64,000 nt of DNA from Eubacteriales bacterium. GTDB taxonomy: Bacteria; Bacillota; Clostridia; Lachnospirales; Lachnospiraceae. The position numbers and the translations under genes were made by a program. Under the pieces are notes generated by a model. That model saw nothing but the letters and a program-made list of their open reading frames with translations. It made no database searches and was not told the origin of the DNA. Positions 24,001-32,538 of the stretch are shown in pieces. Location of the stretch: NCBI GenBank assembly GCA_030537935.1, contig JAUNUY010000004.1:162314-226313 (forward strand), given 5' to 3'. Position 1 is the first letter of the stretch. Each line of letters opens with the position of its first letter.

Positions 24001-26583
24001 TGGGTGAATACGAATGACCCCGATGAGCCGAAAGTAGATGCAGACATCAAGGACATCGATGATGCGATTGCAAATGCGAGAACCAAGAGTCAGAAGCCGG
24101 AGATTGATGCATTGAAAGACGGTGCGACCACGGTGACCGGTACAGGTCATGCGGGTGATACGGTAACAGTGACCTTCCCGGGCGGCTATAAGGCCACGGC
24201 AACGGTTGAAACGACCGGCACTTGGACGGTTGACGCACCGAAAGCATTGGCACAGGGTGAAACGATTACGGCGGTAGCTAAAGAAGACAACCCGAATAAG
24301 GTTGCTTCGGATGCCGTTGAAGCGACGGTTGGCGTAAATACGGACGGTTTGGAAGATGCCATTACGACGGCAAAACCGGTTGTGGAAGACCCGACTTTTG
24401 ACCCGGTCAACAGCAAAACGGACAAGAAGTTGGATGAAGCCTATAAGACGGCCAACGATGTGCTTGAAAAAGCAAAAGTCAACGACCCGGCAACGGATCA
24501 GGCGGCCGTAGACAAGGCGGAGAAGGATTTACGTGATGCGTTGAAGGATAAGGCGGACCTGGAAGCGGCGAAAGAAGCCGTTGAAAAAGCGGAAGCCGAT
24601 CCGACGGATGCAAACATCCAAGATGCACAAGATAAGGTAGACAAGTTGCCCGGCTCTACGGATCCTGCGGCACCGGACTACAATAAGGAGAAGAAAGATC
24701 TCCAAGACAGAATTGATGCCATTAATAAAACCGGTGAAGTGACCGTGAATACGCCGAAAAACGGCGAAAATACGGTAACCGGAACCGCACCGGCGAAGTC
24801 GCTGGTAACGGTAACGATGCCGGACGGTGGAACCTACACCAAGGAAGCGGACGAGACCGGAAATTTCAGTATCCAGACGAGACCGCTGAAGGGTGGCGAA
24901 AAAATCACCGTGAAAGCGAAGGATGGTAACAAGCCGGAGACGGCACCGGTAACGGTGACCGTGGAAACGGATGTGAATGATCTGAAAGCGGCTATCGGTG
25001 AGGGTGAAACCGCCATGGCGAATGCCAATGACCCGATGACGCAGGAAGACAAAGATTTGCAGGCTGCGATTGATGCCGGTAAGGCACTCATCGTGGATCC
25101 GACGGCAGAACCGCCGGTAGCAAAAGAAGATGTCACGCAAGACCAAGCTGATGCGGCAGCGAAGAAGATTCGCGATGCCATTAAGGCGAAGGATCTGGCG
25201 GATGCAACGGCGGCTGAAAAAGAAGCAAAACGTCAAGACTTAATTACGAAGTTAAAAGAGGCCATCAAGCGTGGCGAAGACTTCAAGGCCGATCCGAACA
25301 ACGATGATGTTGTAACGGAAGATATGGCGAAGCTGGATACCGCAATCGATAAGGCGAAAGCAGATCTTACCAAACTGGAAGATCCGAACTGGGTGAACAC
25401 CTTGACGCCGGACGAAGCGGCAGTGGACCAAGATATCAAGGACATCGATGACGCGATTGCCACGGCACGCAGAAAGACCGAACCGCCGAAGATTGACAGT
25501 GTTAAGAAGGGCGGCACGCAAGTGACCGGTCTGACGGAAGCCGGTGCGGTCGTAGAGATTACGACACCGCGCGGTAACGGCAAGGTTGTTGCCAATGAAA
25601 GCGGTGAATACAGCTTTACAGCGGATGCACCGTTTGAAGAAGGCGATATCATTACAGCAGTAGCAACCGGTCCGAATAAGGTAGCGTCTGATGCAGCCAC
25701 CACGACGGTCGGCGTATACACGGGTGACCTGAATACGGCGATTGCCAACGGTGAGCAGGCTCTGGCAGATAACCCGAACACGCCGCCCACGACGGCGGAC
25801 AATAAGCTGCAAGCCGCGATTGATGCGGGCAAGGCACTTGTTGACGACAAGGGTGAAGCGAAACCGGGCGTGACGCAGAAACAAGTTGACGATGCGACGG
25901 CGGCAATCAATGAAGCGATGGATCAAAAGGCGGCAGAAGATGCGGTCAAAGCGCTGGAAGACAAGCAAAAAGCCGGTCAACCGATAACACCGGAAGAAAT
26001 TCAAGATGCACAAGACAAGATAGACAAACTTCCGGGCTCGGTAGATCCGATGGCACCTGATTTCAACCAAGACAAGAAAGACCTTCAAGACAGACTGGAT
26101 AAGGTTAAGGCCATGGAAGACTTGAAGAATGTTGTCGAAAAAGGTAAGGAAGCTGTTGAGAAGGCTAAGGCGGAAGACAAACCGGAATCCATTATTAATG
26201 AAGCAGAGAAGGTGATTGCAGAAGCTGAGAAGGTGATTGCTAATAATGGTGAAGACAAAACCGTTGAAGAAATTAAGACAGTCACGGAAACGGTTGAAGA
26301 AGCCATTAATAATCTCAGTAAGCCGTTTATTATTGTGACAGCACTGGGTCAAATTGCAGCCGGCAATGAGCAGTTGACAATACGCACCAATCCGGGTCAG
26401 GCAACTGTAAAGGTAAACATAAAGAGAGCCGGAGCGGTTGTGAAGACTCACGAATTTGTGACCCCCGGAACAGGTATATACAGCTGGAGTATCGGGATGG
26501 CATTGGAAGCCGGAGATGTGCTTGAGATGACTGCAAATGCTCAGGGTTACTTAGAGACCGTAACAAGTGATGATGTGAAATAG
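18019..26583 (+). CDS. Giant secreted surface protein (2854 aa), no recognisable wall anchor
   Basis: Residues 1-28 are a signal peptide (MNRRRIGSLILALLMVFS, cleavage after VKA). Residues ~30-1000 are a long, non-repetitive, beta-rich region of unknown family, a candidate adhesin head. From ~1180 onward Ig-like beta modules of the form VTGTGHAGDTVTVTFPGG alternate with helical FIVAR-like modules (LKAAIGEGETAMANANDP, KDLQAAIDAGKALI). A DUF5011-like domain lies near ~1445-1530 (DVFDALAGVTVVDEQ, GTYQVVYTVTDSGNK). Two modules near residues 1852 and 2318 are almost identical at DNA level. The C-terminus (ALEAGDVLEMTANAQ to DDVK) has no LPXTG, membrane helix or SLH domain. SD AAAGGAG precedes ATG. 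The next gene starts 11 nt later and does carry a sorting motif, so the two may act together. Confidence 0.88.
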   Translation: MNRRRIGSLILALLMVFSIIQPSTVKAQEAGDKGDVPGDWAMPVEGTYDLKGHLKKMHIQYDGVGEKTIEFSLQFQSTVSPPGINHVDFHVDPRIKKYITKVEGKGKGALSLGESYVGFKDRTAAPGNHNKNVYRAKLDGINGLFTALPWGAQVYEAKIIVHLNKKVNELKALYPDRYYAFETRAVGTQGGSIDGEIIKIDRNSLNSATFVKFEDEILTEDESRWLRSNSTAVVEYESGGTLTTNKDNARSGAGRERVGFGKGVMRIKYYIYPHMMIWDSYNALIDQYKHYSFALNIDPKLKELIPADAKIRVNALRLYGGAYNHVELPLSYINNENQLRISIYGTANLNNEDKNTNQVTDPLVTNHNMYISADADGSLPTYLQIEIPIDETKAEQNFEYNQYNFQGFYYNRRGQLVKNSLVRTFTNAAKTDQMPGITAEGTALLWSDEVKGNSEYPGSEVYLVANPDLDSEGNGVPGTGKVIGQMTTTDKNFVLKTFEKDKQEYNPDNPNLFKDIVNPATGDFYKDGDKVYVFQAKPGRMMSKGIPVTLKEEQTNKPEIDPVFGRQLIQGGWGIEKYFRIVSGSVEKIHPESPVDIKMIWHGEGAQLVNAGTAQEAVSGGKQIGTFDAQRVAQGESVTQTGGNPYFIVNFDGTYSFIQDVGPKTSWNAKKAFQVGDIIEVVATEEHCKESVHSYFVITEEGAEAISRKPQVGILYPTLPDTDAPDKQIDSNFNKPNRDADKSFEIKVQGGAQYKVEYYPAGSTVPVTVTGRAGRGDAPDDWFSVYPQLPETGLQPGDIVKVYQRKQLGWLNSFAPESLPVERIVQQHPDEYFAYTIEIYLEGKEGPQETIYVHKDGQIYPNVEGVGAPILNYVQADAPELPFPTRLKDEVMRPERVAHNYVFNFEKSDRFPITVEKNYKAFWDKLAVSLEEANKAAFAGNKFKLYFDRDTNKWADLIIDAGENGHYTKTSLAASDEHPDVYMNEVDGKIANLTVKGIETNVIDDKSPTDELGEKQPRSLTWAEVKQDKGIVGVNITPVANPGYVFDKFIDVDADVETVLEDVTEIGRSTNLLAQYKVDENQKFGYEIRYVYNAGTEDAPDYKEVPGKANVQGAEPVETVITINQDPVDGFEVKADQPKALTVEYVEENGQNNDATTAAPAIRQVVQVEYQVAESQKPTIDNDVIYDTTEEIFGTASPYAGIKLYAMKDGEVYDPVTSRKIAEVMTDKDGHYTAKVENLVVGDRIVAVAKDPLKAEKLSDEKIVISDPDKYTGDVTINPIPKNGGEIVAGTITIADNPNKPGEPKPDLNGVVVEVYKKAASGTETLIGKTVANAEGNFYAAVSPALKAGETIVAKAKPKKSNLLTGEAIVAVDTQRLKDDIKEAEEFLARPDIGSFDSEKVKDLNTALTNGKALIDAEGNPNPGVTQDDVNAAADAIEDALKALSVNTAPFIDASDKVVYVGDVFDALAGVTVVDEQETNLNATVKSSTVPVNPTDNTLIEVGTYQVVYTVTDSGNKTREKAVTVMVLENDKAALKVAIAKGEAVLTDGKQYDPDQVEALKDAIANGKIVDGNPNATKTEIQNAKDAINTTLTEIAGDVQQSNAPVIDRARHGEVLVHGKLLDAENNPIANAEITIRDKATGKVLGIAKTDTTGNYSASVPELVDAQVIQATAVEEGKSPSDTVEKTVVPNTDKLTETIAKADDYVEGKTLDPNDPIDKTLIDALAHAKDIKAKAEQEPPAATQGEVDQANTDLENALKAKKKEDTAKVNTPTIDEPINNGAVTVTGNAVPGAEVTLTLPGGAKLTTDADPVSGAYVFENIQPALQGGETIQVTATVEDVESKPAVAKVVTDVNDLKAAIGEGETAMANANDPMTQEDKDLQAAIDAGKALIVDPTAEPPVAKEDVTQAQADAAAKKIRDAIKAKEAKDEETQAAEEKEQQRKNLIDKLQAAIDRGEAFKQDPTYTDVIPEDKDALEAALNTAKADLAKLQDPNWVNTNDPDEPKVDADIKDIDDAIANARTKSQKPEIDALKDGATTVTGTGHAGDTVTVTFPGGYKATATVETTGTWTVDAPKALAQGETITAVAKEDNPNKVASDAVEATVGVNTDGLEDAITTAKPVVEDPTFDPVNSKTDKKLDEAYKTANDVLEKAKVNDPATDQAAVDKAEKDLRDALKDKADLEAAKEAVEKAEADPTDANIQDAQDKVDKLPGSTDPAAPDYNKEKKDLQDRIDAINKTGEVTVNTPKNGENTVTGTAPAKSLVTVTMPDGGTYTKEADETGNFSIQTRPLKGGEKITVKAKDGNKPETAPVTVTVETDVNDLKAAIGEGETAMANANDPMTQEDKDLQAAIDAGKALIVDPTAEPPVAKEDVTQDQADAAAKKIRDAIKAKDLADATAAEKEAKRQDLITKLKEAIKRGEDFKADPNNDDVVTEDMAKLDTAIDKAKADLTKLEDPNWVNTLTPDEAAVDQDIKDIDDAIATARRKTEPPKIDSVKKGGTQVTGLTEAGAVVEITTPRGNGKVVANESGEYSFTADAPFEEGDIITAVATGPNKVASDAATTTVGVYTGDLNTAIANGEQALADNPNTPPTTADNKLQAAIDAGKALVDDKGEAKPGVTQKQVDDATAAINEAMDQKAAEDAVKALEDKQKAGQPITPEEIQDAQDKIDKLPGSVDPMAPDFNQDKKDLQDRLDKVKAMEDLKNVVEKGKEAVEKAKAEDKPESIINEAEKVIAEAEKVIANNGEDKTVEEIKTVTETVEEAINNLSKPFIIVTALGQIAAGNEQLTIRTNPGQATVKVNIKRAGAVVKTHEFVTPGTGIYSWSIGMALEAGDVLEMTANAQGYLETVTSDDVK
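23572..23741 (+). repeat. Near-identical ~170-bp coding repeat, copy A
   Basis: Encodes DVNDLKAAIGEGETAMANAN through PPVAKEDVTQ. It differs from copy B at only a few, mostly silent, positions. The copies are 1398 bp (466 codons) apart in frame. Confidence 0.85.
24970..25139 (+). repeat. Near-identical ~170-bp coding repeat, copy B
   Basis: Same sequence as copy A at 23572-23741 with a few substitutions. The flanking modules are much more diverged, which points to recent conversion or duplication of this block. Confidence 0.85.
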
Positions 26584-26594
26584 GAGAATATTGA

Positions 26595-29500
26595 ATGAAG
26601 AGAGCAATCTCACTACTCCTTGCTTTGATTTTATTGGTAGGAACACTGGCGCCCGGCGCCAGTGCTTCTCCTGTCAATAATGATACGCAGGAGAATCCCA
26701 ATGCGGGATATGTAAAATTGGAACAGTATCAATCGGGGGACCAAACGTTTATCGATCTGCCAAATCCTAGGAGTAGAATGGCTAGAAGTTTACTTCGGAA
26801 TGGTGGTGAAAAAGAGGAAGGGTTGCTATATACATTCACATTGGACATAGCACCGATTATGGATGATTTTGATACGTTAATGGTGCACGTACGTGACGGT
26901 GATGTTCATGAGGTAATCACTTTGACGAAAGCAGAACCCGTTGCGACGAGGCGATGTATTAACGTACCAAGTATAAGTTATGATAATCCGGATGTTCTTA
27001 GTGATGTAACAGTATATTTTAACAGGAGTACACAAGGACAAAAATTACAGTTTAATGTAAGTCGAATCGCAAATGCTGCACCGAGATTACAATGGTTTAC
27101 GAATACACCGACGGATTACAAAGAAAAATACATATTTTTTAATTATAATCATTTTATTCAAAAGCAAACCGGTTATTTTGAGCCGAATATAGAAAAGACG
27201 GTTACTGTTCTAGCGCAAAGACCGTATTACTTGCCTGTGGAGTATTATACCGGTTTTGTACCTGGTGAAGATAATCAAGCAACAGTTAATAGAGAATATT
27301 TGAACATTAGCGAGCAGGATCAATTTGATGTTGTGTCGGTTGGATTCCAAACGACAGGACCGAACAAAGAGACACTGGATGGTGATAAGATTAAAATTAT
27401 CGGGGACAAGTGGTATTTTTATGATATTACCGGAAGTTCCAGACGAGAAGGTTTCCAGTTTAATCTCCGTGAAATCCAAAAAGTTTCATTCAATTCCGTA
27501 GAGGGTAAATTTGGCGAAGAAGGTCCGAATGCCGTCACACAGGAATATGAAATTGGTCATAGTGAAACCTTGAGCAAGAGAGGCATTGTCGCACCTGCGG
27601 ATATTAAAGCGCCGGCAGGCAAGAAGCTTATTGGCTGGAAGGCGAATAATGCGGGTGAAATTATTGCACCGGCAGCGTTAGGCGGCTATGTGGTTACGGC
27701 AAATACCGTATTTTACGCACAATATGGCAAGGACGATGACCAGTTCATCAAAATCACAGCAGACACGAGTGATGCGGTGAACAGTACGGTTGAGACTGCC
27801 GGAAACCCGGTAGAAGTTGCCAAGGGTGCCAAATGGGCCGATATCAAAGATCAGATTACAGGCCTGGTGGAGGCAAATACAGGCTATGCCATCTATAATT
27901 GGTATCGCGGAGCTGATGAACAGACAGTATTGGACGATACAGCTGAATTCTTGGCGGACGAGACCGTATATGCCAATATTAAGAAGACTGTCGTGGACGA
28001 TAATCCGAAAGATGACGCCTACGTTCACATTATTTTTCAATCCGATGCGAACGAAAAGACTGAAAATGGTGGTCACTTCGGTGAGGCTGAAGAACAGAAA
28101 GAAACAATTGACAAATGGGTTCTGAAAGGTCAGCCGCGCAGCGTATTGGCAGAACGACCGACACCGATAGCGAATACGGGTTACAAGTTTAATGATTGGG
28201 ACAAACCGTATGCTACAGGAGACTTTACGCAGGATGAAACCTATACGGTCACGTGGACGAAGTTGGGTGACATCATCGTGGATCCGACACCGGATACGGA
28301 TGATGATAAGCCGAACGGTTACGTAACGGTAAGATTCCTGCCGGGCGACAACGGTACGTTGGAGGGAGACACGAAATACTACGTGAATCCGGAAGCAAAA
28401 CCGTTGAAGACGATGGCGGACATTACGAAACCGACGATTAAGGCGAATGTCGGCTATAAGGAGGCAGATCCTGCATGGAAAGATGCGGCGGGGACTGCAT
28501 TGGATACAAAAACCGTTATCGACAAAGATTTGTCGTATACGGCACAGTATGATAAAGATAAAGACATCATCGGTCCGTTTAATCCGGATGGTGAAAATGT
28601 ACCGGATAAACCGGCAGGTTATGCTACGGTAACCTTCCTGCAAGGTGAGGGCGGTACGTTAACGATTCCGAAGCAGGGCGAAGAACCGGCACAAGAGGGT
28701 CTGGAGAAGGTTACATACTATGTGAATCCGACTGCCGGCAAGAAGATGGCAGATTTGGCAGCACCGGATATTGCGCCGAATGTCGGCTATGAGGTGGCAA
28801 ATCCTGCATGGAAAGATGCAGCGAATGAAGCACTGAGTGCGGAGACGGTCATTACGGGTGACTTGAGTTACACGGCACAGTATAAGAAGCTGGATGACAT
28901 CATCGTGGATCCGACACCGGATACGGATGATGATAAGCCGAACGGTTACGTGACGGTAAGATTCCTGCCGGGCGACAACGGTACGTTGGAGGGAGACGCG
29001 AAATATTACGTGAATCCGGAAGCAAAACCGTTGAAGACGATGGCGGACATTACGGAACCGACGATTAAGGCGAATGTCGGCTATAAAGTGACGGAAGCCA
29101 AATGGGAACCCGTGCTGGATAAGGCAACTGAGATTACGAAAGACTTAACTTATACGGCACAGTATGAGAAGTTGGATGACATCATCGGCCCGGTAGATCC
29201 GGAGGATCCGAACAAGCCGGACAAACCGGATGGCTATGTAACGGTAAGTTTCTTAAAGGGTGAAAATGGCACCTTGACGATACCGGCTGCAACACCGGAA
29301 GAACAAGCAAAAGTAGGCTTGGAGACGGTAGAGTATTACGTCAATCCGGCGGCAGTCAAGACCATGGCGGATGTTACGGCACCCCAAATTGTACCGAATG
29401 TCGGCTATAAGGAAGCAACACCTGCATGGAAAGATGCGGGGGATGCAGCACTGGATCTGAAAACTGTGATTAAGGGCGACCTGAGTTATACGGCACAGTA

Positions 29501-32231
29501 TGAAAAAGATGAAGACATCATCGGTCCGTTTGATCCGGACGGTGGAAAGGTACCGGATAAACCGGCAGGCTATGCCACGGTAACCTTCCTGAAAGGTAAG
29601 AACGGTACGTTAACGATACCGAAGCAGGACGAAGAACCGGCACAAGAGGGTCTGGAGAAGGTTGCATACTACGTGAATCCGACCGTCGGTAAGACGATGG
29701 CAGATTTGGCGGCACCTGAAATTGCACCGAATGTCGGCTTTGAAGTGGCAACGCCTGCATGGAAAGATGCGGGGGATGCAGCACTGGATCCGGCAACGGA
29801 AATCAAGGGTGATTTGAATTATACGGCACAGTATAAGAAGTTGGATGACATCATTGTGGATCCGACCCCGGATACGGATGATGATAAGCCGAACGGTTAC
29901 GTGACGGTAAGATTCCTGCCGGACATCAACGGTACGTTGACGGGTGACACGAAATTCTACGTGAATCCGCAAGCTGTACCTGTAAAGACGATGGCGGACA
30001 TTACGGAACCGACGATTAAGGCGAATGTTGGTTACAAAGTAAAGGATACTAAGTGGGATCCCGTACTGGATAAGGCAACGGAAATCACGAAAGACTTAAC
30101 CTATACGGCACAGTACGACAAGCTGGATGACATCATCCCCGTCAATCCGGTAGACCCGGGTCAACCGTTTAACCCGGAAGACCAGGATGATAAGAACAAC
30201 GACAATAAGACGCCGGAGGGATATGTACGCATCATCTTTGATGCGGACGAAGGAAACTTCGGTAAGTATCAACCTGGCGGCCAAGAGATCAAGAAGACCG
30301 CGTATGACGTTAAGGCAGACTTGACGTGGGCGGACTTTAAGGCGAATGTTCCGGCAGAAGTGAATGCCGTGGCCGGCAAGACCTTCAGCGGTACATGGAA
30401 TCCGGTCCTGCCTGCAGATGGGACTACGGTTGCAGCGGAAACCTATGTTGCACAGTATACGGATAATATCATCGGTCCCGTGGACCCGGATAATCCGGAT
30501 CCTGCGGATCCTGAGAAACCGGACACCCATGTAACGGTAACGTTTGACAAGGGTGCACACGGTACAATCGCCGGAAAACGCGTATACTACGTGAATCCGA
30601 CGACAGGCACGACCATCGGCGAGCTGGAAAAACCGGCCATTACGCCGAATGCCGGCTATGACCATACTGGTTGGGATGTAGCGGACACGACGGTTATCGA
30701 CAAGAATATGACGGTAACGGCAGAATATTCGGCACACGACATCATCGGTCCCGTAGACCCGGACAATCCGGATCCTGCGGATCCCGAGAAGCCGGACACC
30801 CATGTAACGGTAACGTTTGACAAGGGTGCACACGGTAAGATTGCCGGAAAACGCGTATACTACGTCAACCCGGCAGCGGGCAAGACCATCGGTGAACTGG
30901 CGAAACCGGCCATTACCCCGGATGAAGGTTACACGCACATCGGCTGGGATGTCGGTGACGATACGGTCATCAACAAGAACATGACGGTAACGGCACAGTA
31001 CAAGGCACCGGACATCATCGGTCCCGTAGACCCGGATAAACCGGATCCCGAGGATCCCGAAAAACCGGATACACACGTGACGGTAACGTTTGATAAGGGT
31101 GCACACGGTAAGATTGCCGGAAAACGCACTTATTATGTGAATCCGACAGCCGGCAAGACCATTGCCGACTTGGGTAAGCCGGCCATTACCGCAGACGAGG
31201 GCTATGAACACATCGGTTGGGACGTACCCGATACGACGGTCATTGACAAGGATATGACGGTAACGGCACAGTACAAAGCGGCTGATATTATCGGCCCGGT
31301 AGATCCGGACAATCCGGATCCCGCAGACCCCGAAAAACCGGATACCCATGTAACGGTAACGTTTGATAAGGGTGCACACGGTAAGATTGCCGGAAAACGC
31401 ACCTATTACGTGAATCCGGCAGCCGGTCTGACCATCGGTGACTTGGCGAAACCGGCCATCACGGCAAATAAGGGTTATGCACACACCGGTTGGGATGTAC
31501 CGGATACGACGGTCATCGACAAAGATATGACGGTAACGGCGCTTTACACGGCAGATGACATCATCGGCCCGGTAGATCCGGACAATCCGGATCCGACGGA
31601 TCCCGAAAAGCCGGAAACGCATGTAACGGTTATCTTTGAAGCTGGAGAACATGGAACGATTATCGGAAAACGTGCGTACTACGTGAACCCGAAAGCGGGT
31701 AAAACCATCGGTGACTTGGTAAAACCGGCCCTCAATGTAGATGACGGCTACGAGCACACCGGATGGGATACGGACGATGCGACGGTTATTGATAAGGACC
31801 TGTTTGTCACGGCATTGTATGCCGAGGTAACGATTGTTCCTGAAAAGCCGTCGAAGCCGAAAGATGTAGATGCGGTAACGAAGGATGACAAGACGACGGT
31901 AACCGGTAAGGCGGACCCGAATGTCGATATCGTTATCAAAGATACGGACGGTAATGTAATTGGTAAAGGTAAGACGGATGATAAAGGCAACTTCTCCATT
32001 GTTACGGATAAGAAGCTGGATCCGGGTACCAAGATTAAAGTAGTAGCTGTAGCGAATGGCGTGGAGAGTGATCCCGCCACGACAACGGTACGAGGCGTTA
32101 AGCAGTCGCTGAAGAAACCGGTGACTACGAAGAAGCCTATGCCGGGCACGGGCGCCGGCTTCGGTGTGCTACCGCTGATGGCAATCATGGCGGCAGCAGC
32201 TGTATTGAGTCGTCGCAAATACTTTAAGTAA
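26595..32231 (+). CDS. Giant repeat-rich wall-anchored surface protein (1878 aa)
   Basis: Residues 1-25 are a signal peptide (MKRAISLLLALILLVGTLAPG, cleavage after ASA). Residues ~30-400 are a unique N-terminal region. About twelve repeats of ~91-112 aa follow, each opening with DIIGPVDP- or DIIVDPTP-like linkers and containing YVNP, a GW or PAWKD core and an AQY end, similar in style to InlB B-repeat/Listeria-Bacteroides repeats. One bacterial Ig-like module (TTVTGKADPNVDIVI) precedes the sorting signal: MPGTGAG, a hydrophobic stretch (FGVLPLMAIMAAAAVL) and SRRKYFK. Met replaces the usual Leu of LPXTG. SD AGGAG lies 8 nt before ATG, and 11 nt separate it from the previous gene. It is presumably a long stalk displaying the N-terminal region. 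Confidence 0.9.
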   Translation: MKRAISLLLALILLVGTLAPGASASPVNNDTQENPNAGYVKLEQYQSGDQTFIDLPNPRSRMARSLLRNGGEKEEGLLYTFTLDIAPIMDDFDTLMVHVRDGDVHEVITLTKAEPVATRRCINVPSISYDNPDVLSDVTVYFNRSTQGQKLQFNVSRIANAAPRLQWFTNTPTDYKEKYIFFNYNHFIQKQTGYFEPNIEKTVTVLAQRPYYLPVEYYTGFVPGEDNQATVNREYLNISEQDQFDVVSVGFQTTGPNKETLDGDKIKIIGDKWYFYDITGSSRREGFQFNLREIQKVSFNSVEGKFGEEGPNAVTQEYEIGHSETLSKRGIVAPADIKAPAGKKLIGWKANNAGEIIAPAALGGYVVTANTVFYAQYGKDDDQFIKITADTSDAVNSTVETAGNPVEVAKGAKWADIKDQITGLVEANTGYAIYNWYRGADEQTVLDDTAEFLADETVYANIKKTVVDDNPKDDAYVHIIFQSDANEKTENGGHFGEAEEQKETIDKWVLKGQPRSVLAERPTPIANTGYKFNDWDKPYATGDFTQDETYTVTWTKLGDIIVDPTPDTDDDKPNGYVTVRFLPGDNGTLEGDTKYYVNPEAKPLKTMADITKPTIKANVGYKEADPAWKDAAGTALDTKTVIDKDLSYTAQYDKDKDIIGPFNPDGENVPDKPAGYATVTFLQGEGGTLTIPKQGEEPAQEGLEKVTYYVNPTAGKKMADLAAPDIAPNVGYEVANPAWKDAANEALSAETVITGDLSYTAQYKKLDDIIVDPTPDTDDDKPNGYVTVRFLPGDNGTLEGDAKYYVNPEAKPLKTMADITEPTIKANVGYKVTEAKWEPVLDKATEITKDLTYTAQYEKLDDIIGPVDPEDPNKPDKPDGYVTVSFLKGENGTLTIPAATPEEQAKVGLETVEYYVNPAAVKTMADVTAPQIVPNVGYKEATPAWKDAGDAALDLKTVIKGDLSYTAQYEKDEDIIGPFDPDGGKVPDKPAGYATVTFLKGKNGTLTIPKQDEEPAQEGLEKVAYYVNPTVGKTMADLAAPEIAPNVGFEVATPAWKDAGDAALDPATEIKGDLNYTAQYKKLDDIIVDPTPDTDDDKPNGYVTVRFLPDINGTLTGDTKFYVNPQAVPVKTMADITEPTIKANVGYKVKDTKWDPVLDKATEITKDLTYTAQYDKLDDIIPVNPVDPGQPFNPEDQDDKNNDNKTPEGYVRIIFDADEGNFGKYQPGGQEIKKTAYDVKADLTWADFKANVPAEVNAVAGKTFSGTWNPVLPADGTTVAAETYVAQYTDNIIGPVDPDNPDPADPEKPDTHVTVTFDKGAHGTIAGKRVYYVNPTTGTTIGELEKPAITPNAGYDHTGWDVADTTVIDKNMTVTAEYSAHDIIGPVDPDNPDPADPEKPDTHVTVTFDKGAHGKIAGKRVYYVNPAAGKTIGELAKPAITPDEGYTHIGWDVGDDTVINKNMTVTAQYKAPDIIGPVDPDKPDPEDPEKPDTHVTVTFDKGAHGKIAGKRTYYVNPTAGKTIADLGKPAITADEGYEHIGWDVPDTTVIDKDMTVTAQYKAADIIGPVDPDNPDPADPEKPDTHVTVTFDKGAHGKIAGKRTYYVNPAAGLTIGDLAKPAITANKGYAHTGWDVPDTTVIDKDMTVTALYTADDIIGPVDPDNPDPTDPEKPETHVTVIFEAGEHGTIIGKRAYYVNPKAGKTIGDLVKPALNVDDGYEHTGWDTDDATVIDKDLFVTALYAEVTIVPEKPSKPKDVDAVTKDDKTTVTGKADPNVDIVIKDTDGNVIGKGKTDDKGNFSIVTDKKLDPGTKIKVVAVANGVESDPATTTVRGVKQSLKKPVTTKKPMPGTGAGFGVLPLMAIMAAAAVLSRRKYFK
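28269..31827 (+). repeat. Array of 12 coding repeats (about 273-336 bp each)
   Basis: Six units of two alternating types (DIIVDPTPDTDDDKPNG- and DIIGPF/V-), one divergent unit, then five units of exactly 91 codons (273 bp) differing by a few residues. The 273-bp units are very alike at DNA level, so copy number could change by recombination. Confidence 0.85.
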
Positions 32232-32263
32232 ATAAGCATTACGTCATGTTTCGACATGATGCG

Positions 32264-32298
32264 AAAGGGCGGAATCTTCTGATTCCGTCCTTTTTGCA
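32264..32298 (+). terminator. Terminator of the giant surface-protein operon
   Basis: AAAGGGCGGAATC pairs with GATTCCGTCCTTT across a TTCT loop, followed by a short T-run, 33 nt after the stop. Confidence 0.85.
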
Positions 32299-32381
32299 TT
32301 GTAGCGGTGCGGACTTGTCGCGGTCAATCATCCATTGAGCGAAATGGAAATGATGGGGGGATGTTTTGAAAAAACGTCAAG

Positions 32382-32406
32382 TTGAACGAATCTGAAAAAT
32401 GTTCAA
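32382..32406 (+). promoter_or_regulatory. Operator-like palindrome TTGAAC-N13-GTTCAA
   Basis: TTGAAC (32382-32387) and GTTCAA (32401-32406) lie about 75 nt upstream of the promoter of the membrane-protein gene. The same arms and spacing occur at 53088-53112 upstream of another gene, suggesting a shared regulator. Confidence 0.45.
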
Positions 32407-32478
32407 ATTACCAGGCGTGTATTCCCGGCATCCGGTAAGTGAAACGAAATGGACCAATATTCGACGGCGCTCTCAAGG

Positions 32479-32508
32479 TTGGCATTTATAGTTAGTTCGT
32501 GATATAAT
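32479..32508 (+). promoter_or_regulatory. Promoter of the 230-aa membrane protein gene
   Basis: TTGGCA (32479-32484), 18-nt spacer, TATAAT (32503-32508) with TG one base before the -10. Confidence 0.7.
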
Positions 32509-32538
32509 ATAAATGCAAATTTCTGAAAGGAGTATACT

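Noticed and set aside
30096..31757. Very long open frame (553 codons) on the minus strand under the repeat array
   Set aside because: It mirrors the codon bias and periodicity of the repeats on the plus strand, has no SD and encodes Arg/Ile/Tyr-rich low-complexity sequence. Similar artefacts occur at 25252-26451, 44879-46399 and 27678-28643.
28269..31827. CRISPR-like repeat array
   Set aside because: The repeats are long, in frame and coding, without short conserved repeats separated by unique spacers.
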